A stretch of 64,000 nucleotides of DNA from Chamaelirium japonicum (Eukaryota > Streptophyta > Magnoliopsida > Liliales > Melanthiaceae). The notes beneath the pieces were generated by a model. The model saw nothing but the letters and a program-made list of their open reading frames with translations, made no database searches and was not told where the DNA came from. Position numbers and translations under genes: made by a program. Below, one piece after another: positions 59,024 through 64,000 of the stretch. Positions within the stretch are counted from its first letter, which is position 1; each line of letters starts with the position of its first letter. The DNA is taken from the NCBI GenBank assembly GCA_947650365.1, contig OX393555.1, positions 81,411,995 through 81,475,994 of the forward strand, in the 5' to 3' direction.

Positions 59024-59433
59024 GCAGAGCCTTCGAATGTAAAAGGATCGATTCTGAAAAAAGATCGAATTCTCAGTTCTAAGAAACCAGAGCTCTGGGA
59101 TTTCTAACTTCCGATCTACCATCTCTCTTTGATCTTCTTTTCTCTTTCGAAGAGATCAGAGAGCTTTCAGTGACACTCGGCCTGTCGAGGTCACTTCAAC
59201 TGAAGTATTAGTGAATTCGGGTTGCTCCCTATAGCACGGAGACGTAGGCTTCGGCTGAACTCCGAGATCACATCTCGTGTCACAATTTCTCTGATTGCAT
59301 TCCTCCATTTGCATATCAAAAGGCTTCGACTCCAATCAACAGATCGATCAACGATCTTCGACATCAACTTCGACTCCAATTGACTGGTGCTGCGAGAGTC
59401 TTCGGGTCGGCACGAAGATTTTCCCCCACAGTT

Positions 59434-59449
59434 TGGCGCCGTCTGTGGG
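59434..59449 (+). other. Primer-binding site of gypsy element 2
   Basis: TGGCGCCGTCTGTGGG follows the LTR after GTT, identical to element 1. Confidence 0.78.
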
Positions 59450-59585
59450 ATCCGATCAAAAAGTCCAACTCTCCGCTACTACTTGATCGGTTGAACCTAC
59501 AACTGATCTTGATAGTCAAACTTCCTCGCTCTCTCGGTTGATCAGACAACTGAACGGCACTCTCGTTGCACCTTTCGCTCTCTGA

Positions 59586-62054
59586 ATGGCGAGGACGAAA
59601 CATCAAGGTCAACCAGAAGGAAGTAACACTCAACATCAACCTCGCCCTGAGACTCGTTCAATGAGTCAAAGGCTCAATTTCGGGCAGCCCCTTGCTGTCC
59701 CCGAGATGGGGGTTCACTCAGGAAGCGGGAGATCAGTCGATCGACCGATCGCCCCTCATCCTCATCAATCAATTGGGCAGACTGTCCCTGCTCCTGCTGA
59801 AGATCCTCCATCAACTTACCAGATTTCTGCAATCGATTTCCAACTACTCCAACTGGCGAAACAAAACGCCACCCTCACTGCTGAGAGGGATGCTCTTAAG
59901 AGAGCAGCTTCCGAAGCTGGGATCGTTCTGCCTATCCCCTCTGCAAGTGAGAGGATCAATCTTCCACAACGTTCAATCCATTCCGAGCAACGGAGATCAA
60001 AGGGCACTGCTGCCCTCGAAAGAATTCGTCGCGATCCTACTCCCTCTGCTGCTCCCTGGAAGCAGAGTGTCTGGGATCGTCTTGAAGACGAGTCCTCCCA
60101 ATCCTCCTCTGGTCGCAACTGCGACAAGAGGACACCTTCAAAGATCAACATGCCAAGGAAGCACCAAATGAAAGGCGCTCCTTCAAAGAGCAGAGTCTCC
60201 CCTTCCATTCCACTCCAACGTGGACTTGGATCGGACCTTCGACACCGACTTCAACCGGCAAATACTTCAATGCCTGAGCAAGACCTTGCGATCTTGCCTC
60301 TTGACCCGCCTCTAGGTCGAGGACACGGTCGTAGGGACGGTTACTCCTCTGCCGGGCCTCTACATCGAAGTCTCTTCGAGACCACCTTTCCAAGAGGATG
60401 GAGAACTCCTATCCTCCCCAAATTCAACTGCATCAGAGGAGATCCAAGCCTCCACATACTTGCCTTCAAGCAAGCTCTAACGCCACACGAAGAGGAAAAC
60501 AACGTGCTCTGCCGCACCTTCGCGGGAAGTCTCGATGAGCCTTCGCTCGACTGGTATCACAATCTCCGAGCTGGGTCCATCACCCAGTTCGGTGTTTTGG
60601 CTAACCTCTTTGTGCAGCACTATCAACTCAATCTAAAGCCAGAGAAGAAGCTCGACTCTCTCTACCGACTGAGGATGGGTGCAGACGAGACTCTCCGCAG
60701 CTTCACGAGGAGGTTTCGCAACGAGCATGCTGCTCTCTCTGGAAGACATCTGGATGATGAAGCCATCATGTTGGCTTTCCAGAACGCTCTCCGCTTCGAT
60801 CTACACATCTACAACGACTTCATCCGCAATCCCCCTCCTTCTCTGGGTGCAATGTTTGACCAAATCCAGAGGGAGATTGAGGTGGAAGACGATCAAGTCG
60901 CTCGGAAAGGGCGAGAAACTAAGAGAAGGCCTGCTGAAAGAAAAGCTCCTAAGTATGCTGCAAAGGCTCACAACGCTGAAGCAGCAGCCCCTCCGGCCAA
61001 CAAAAGATCAAAGAATGATGGGCGTCGATCTCCGACGAAGACCACTTTCACCGAGTGGAATATGCCAGTCGAACAGATACTCGACCGTATTCAACACGAC
61101 GAGTATCTTCGGAGGCCTAATCCTCTTCAGCCGAATTCCAAATTCACAGCAGACAAAACAGTCTACTGCGACTTCCATCGAAGTCACGGCCATTCAACCG
61201 ATCGGTGTTTTCGGCTGAAATTTCATCTTGAAGACCTATTGCGAGAAGGCCATCTTCAAGAGTTCATCAAAGGCGGACACGATCAATATCGGACCTCTGC
61301 AAAGGGGAAAGAAGTGTGTTGGATACATCAAATCTCCTCGAACCGGCAACCTATCTCTGTGAATGCCAATGTCTTTGGCATTCATGGATCATTACACAAT
61401 CAAGCAATTACCGGGAAAGAGGTGGATCGCCAAGTTCGACGCATCTTCCACGTTCGTTCTACTGCAAGCAAAGAAGATACTTGGATCGAGAATCCCATCG
61501 AAGGTCTTGCTTGGCCATCCATAGTCTTCAACGACACCGATCTTCAAGGAGTTCATACTCCACATCGAGACCCCCTGGTCTTGAAACTCATCATCGACGG
61601 AAGCATCGTCAATCGAATCCTCATCGACACCGGAAGCTCTATCGACATTATGTTCTCAGATTGTTTCAAACGTCTGGGACATAAGTATCAAAGCCTCGAC
61701 GTCGTCCCGACTGTGATCACCGGCTTCAATGGTGAACAAAGCATCACAGTGGGCGAATCCAGATTTACCATCGACCTCAGCCGAGAGACTCGAGTCTCGG
61801 TGAGGTTTGCAATCGTCGAAGGAATGTCTAGCTACAACGCCATTCTTGGGCGACCATTCCTCCATCAGATCAATGCCATCTCCTCCTCTTACCATCAACT
61901 ACTCAAATTTGCAACTGGAGAAGGCATCGTCTGCATTCGAGGCGATCAGCAAGCTGGAAGGTCTTGTGAAGCTGCTGCGGCAAAGACAGATCAAAAGATT
62001 AACATTGCTCCTCCAAAGCGGCCACGAGATGAAGCTGGTCCCTCTTCTAAATAG
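59586..62054 (+). CDS. gag-protease of gypsy element 2, intact
   Basis: An uninterrupted frame of 822 residues starts MARTKHQGQPEG, about 155 bases after the LTR. The N-terminus is basic and Q/P-rich. The Gag core is around residues 270-420 (FKQALTPHEEENN, NLFVQHYQLN). An acidic/basic linker leads to the knuckle-like CDFHRSHGHSTDRC near residue 528. The aspartic protease has ILIDTGSSIDIMF near residue 681, and the C-terminus is KRPRDEAGPSSK. It ends at TAG 62052-62054 in the leaky context before pol, in the same frame. Gag packages the RNA and the protease matures the polyprotein. Element 1 has an extra TAG where this copy has GAG. Confidence 0.95.
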   Translation: MARTKHQGQPEGSNTQHQPRPETRSMSQRLNFGQPLAVPEMGVHSGSGRSVDRPIAPHPHQSIGQTVPAPAEDPPSTYQISAIDFQLLQLAKQNATLTAERDALKRAASEAGIVLPIPSASERINLPQRSIHSEQRRSKGTAALERIRRDPTPSAAPWKQSVWDRLEDESSQSSSGRNCDKRTPSKINMPRKHQMKGAPSKSRVSPSIPLQRGLGSDLRHRLQPANTSMPEQDLAILPLDPPLGRGHGRRDGYSSAGPLHRSLFETTFPRGWRTPILPKFNCIRGDPSLHILAFKQALTPHEEENNVLCRTFAGSLDEPSLDWYHNLRAGSITQFGVLANLFVQHYQLNLKPEKKLDSLYRLRMGADETLRSFTRRFRNEHAALSGRHLDDEAIMLAFQNALRFDLHIYNDFIRNPPPSLGAMFDQIQREIEVEDDQVARKGRETKRRPAERKAPKYAAKAHNAEAAAPPANKRSKNDGRRSPTKTTFTEWNMPVEQILDRIQHDEYLRRPNPLQPNSKFTADKTVYCDFHRSHGHSTDRCFRLKFHLEDLLREGHLQEFIKGGHDQYRTSAKGKEVCWIHQISSNRQPISVNANVFGIHGSLHNQAITGKEVDRQVRRIFHVRSTASKEDTWIENPIEGLAWPSIVFNDTDLQGVHTPHRDPLVLKLIIDGSIVNRILIDTGSSIDIMFSDCFKRLGHKYQSLDVVPTVITGFNGEQSITVGESRFTIDLSRETRVSVRFAIVEGMSSYNAILGRPFLHQINAISSSYHQLLKFATGEGIVCIRGDQQAGRSCEAAAAKTDQKINIAPPKRPRDEAGPSSK

Positions 62055-62060
62055 CAATCA
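62052..62060 (+). promoter_or_regulatory. Leaky-type stop TAG-CAA-TCA between gag-protease and pol
   Basis: TAG is followed by CAA TCA, fitting UAG-CAR-YYA. Pol continues in frame with 51 open codons before its first clear ATG. Same sequence as element 1. Readthrough would give a Gag-Pol fusion at low frequency. Confidence 0.65.
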
Positions 62061-64000
62061 AAGGAGATTCCACTGACCGAACCTCCACCAATCGAATGGG
62101 AAGCATCACCTTCAATTGAAGAAATCATCCCTATTAATATTGGCAGCGGAGATCTCCCTCGACAAACATTTATTGGTACCGGTCTTAGCGACGCAGAAGC
62201 GCAAGACATGGTATCCTTCCTCCAGTCCAATATCGACGTCTTCGCTTGGTGTTTCGAAGACATGCCTGGTATCAATCCAGATGACGCTTGTCACCGACTT
62301 GCGATCAAAGAAGAGGTGAAGCCTGTCAAGCAAAAGCCACGCACCATCCCCCCAGAGCTGCAAGTTGCTGTTCAAGAAGAAATCACCAAGCTACTCGCCG
62401 CAGGCTTCATCCGAGAAGTGGAGTATCCTACTTGGATCTCTAACATTGTGGCTGTTCCGAAGAAGAACGGAAAGGTTAGAGTCTGCATCGACTTTACCAA
62501 TCTCAACAAGGCTTGTCCCAAGGACCCATTCCCCATGCCAAGAATTGATAGACTCGTCGATGCCACTGCTGGCCACGAGCTATTATCTTTCATGGATGGG
62601 TATTCTGGATATAATCAAATTCCTCTTCACGCCGATGATCAAGAGAAGACATGTTTTGTGACTAGCCGAGGCCTTTATTGCTATAATGTCATGCCATTCG
62701 GCCTCAAAAATACTGGTTCTACCTATCAAAGGCTAGTCACCAAAATGTTCGAAGATCAGATCGGTCGCAACGTCGAAGTCTATGTCGATGATCTCCTCAC
62801 CAAGAGTTCCGTTCGGAGCAAACATCTATCTGATCTGGCTGAAACCTTCCAAGTCCTTCGAAAGTATCGAATGAAGCTCAATCCAGCCAAGTGCGCTTTC
62901 GGAGTTCAATCTGGCAAATTCCTGGGTCATCTTGTGACCAGGAGGGGTATCGAAGCCAATCCCGATCAAATTCGAGCCATCATCGATATGCCTTCACCTA
63001 CAAATCAAAAAGAAGTTCAACGCCTCACTGGAAGGTTAGCAGCACTCAATCGATTCATTTCAAAATCTTCCGACAAATGCAAGCCCCTCTTCGACAAACT
63101 ACGAAAGGCGGATACATCCGGCTGGAGTCCGATCTGTGAAGAGGCATTTCAAAGCATCAAGAAATATCTGATGCAAGCTCCCATCCTGACTGCTCCAATG
63201 CCAAAAGAAGACTTGTGGCTCTATCTGGCCGTGACCGATCAAGCAATCAGCGCGGTCTTAGTCAGTAGAAGAGAAGGCGTAGAACATCCAGTCTACTACA
63301 TCAGCCATACTCTCCTTCCAGCTGAGACTCGCTACTCAAAAACTGAGAAGGTCATCTTGGCCTTGCTCACTGCATCGCGTCATCTTCAACCGTACTTCGT
63401 CTCCCACCAGATTACTGTCATTTCAGAACACTCACTCAAAGATATCATTGACAAAGCTGGTCGAGCTGGTCGAATGACCAAATGGGTGATCAAAATGAGT
63501 GCTCTGGGGATTCAATTCGAATCTCGCACTTCTATCAAAGGTCAAGCAATTGCTGATTTTCTAGCTGACTTTCAAGTTGAAGACCCCATCACTTGGGAAG
63601 AGGATGTCGACATGCGCTTGGAAGATGAGGATAATCCTCCGATCAATCCTGCAACAAAAATTGATCCAAGTCTTGAAGTTATTGCTGCAACTCCTCCTTG
63701 GAAGCTTTATACTGATGGAGCATCAAGTTCGATCGGTTTGAGAACTGGGATAGTCTTAATATCCCCCGAACTTGATCATCTCCAGAAGGCCACTCTCCTT
63801 GGATTTAATGCCACCAACAACGAAGCTGAATACGAAGCACTCATTTCTGGACTCGAAATGGCAGAATCCCTGGGGGTAGATCGAATCATCATCTACAGCG
63901 ACTCCCAGTTGATCATAAGGCAAATCAATGGAGAGTACACAGCTCGTGAAGAAAGAATGCAACTCTACTTAGCCTTAGTACGACGTCTTCAACAATGTTT
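62055..64000 (+). CDS. pol of gypsy element 2 (RT, RNase H, second RNase H), open at window edge
   Basis: The frame continues from the gag TAG without any stop to base 64000. The first ATG is at 62208 (MVSFLQSNIDVF). Reverse transcriptase motifs are IREVEYPTWISNIV, VCIDFTNLNKACPKD, YSGYNQIPLH and CYNVMPFGLKN, with catalytic YVDD at 62781-62792. RNase H is around 63200-63500. A second RNase H-like region begins WKLYTDGASSS near 63699 and includes NNEAEYEAL and DSQLI. Integrase would lie beyond the window. If translated by readthrough, pol is made as a fusion with gag-protease. Confidence 0.93.

Larger units (their letters stand above)
58765..59430 (+). repeat. 5' LTR of gypsy element 2
   Basis: Begins TGTGGGTGCAAATTTTGGC and ends TTTTCCCCCACA. 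It is 666 bases against 728 in element 1, mainly because it has about four 43-bp units instead of six (58798-58970), and the segment after the repeats also differs. Confidence 0.92.
58765..64000 (+). mobile_element. Gypsy element 2 (same Tat-like family), cut by window end
   Basis: 5' LTR 58765-59430, primer site, gag-protease 59586-62054, conserved TAG, and pol open to base 64000. It is nearly identical in protein to element 1 (6862-19937) but on the opposite strand. No damaging stop is seen in the visible part, so this copy could be closer to autonomous. The five bases before it are GATTG. The matching target copy lies outside the window. Confidence 0.93.

Overview
The window is plant nuclear DNA, most likely from an angiosperm, and consists almost entirely of repeats. 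I found no single-copy host gene, no tRNA or rRNA gene and no organellar or bacterial gene. The evidence is plant-type LTR retrotransposons (a Tat-like Ty3/gypsy with two RNase H regions, and a Ty1/copia with a tRNA-iMet-type primer site), a TNP2-type CACTA transposon, spliceosomal introns and 181-bp satellite DNA. The species cannot be named from the sequence alone.

The background is an old mosaic of one small repeat family in both orientations, in three blocks (1-6856, 19938-28370, 51811-58764). Its units look like a TRIM (miniature LTR retrotransposon): an LTR-like segment with a telo-box and TATA box, a conserved 17-base motif ACACGTTATCAGCACGA, and a short purine-rich interior. Many units are tandem and others are fold-back. 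AT-rich inserts with recurrent inverted ends lie among them.

Four younger layers interrupt the mosaic. (1) A complete 13,076-bp Tat-like gypsy element on the minus strand (6862-19937) has 728-bp LTRs and the target duplication ATACT. It carries gag-protease and pol, a spliced gene on the opposite strand (9921-12675), and a 119-bp hairpin-rich minisatellite. (2) A 32-copy array of a 181-bp satellite (28371-34189) abuts a decayed CACTA element (34190-51810, minus strand) that encodes a TnpA-like and a TNP2-like protein. (3) A complete 9,990-bp copia element on the plus strand (36458-46447, 2131-bp LTRs, target duplication TGATT) sits inside the last exon of the TNP2-like gene. The TNP2 frame resumes on the far side. 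(4) A second, better preserved copy of the Tat-like element starts at 58765 on the plus strand and runs off the window.

How the genes fit together: in both Tat copies gag-protease and pol share one reading frame, separated by a TAG in the leaky context UAG-CAA-UCA, which suggests stop-codon readthrough. The plus-strand copy has an undamaged gag-protease and a pol open to the window edge. The minus-strand copy has three further stops and would depend on proteins supplied by others. Its antisense gene has three in-frame exons, a Transposase_28-like region, an acidic middle and a coiled-coil end, with three CACGTG boxes upstream. In the CACTA element the TNP2-like gene is clearly dead, while the smaller TnpA-like gene keeps an apparently usable exon structure. 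Layering and LTR similarity (about 99% in both complete elements) give the order: TRIM-like mosaic, then CACTA, then copia. The Tat insertion is recent.
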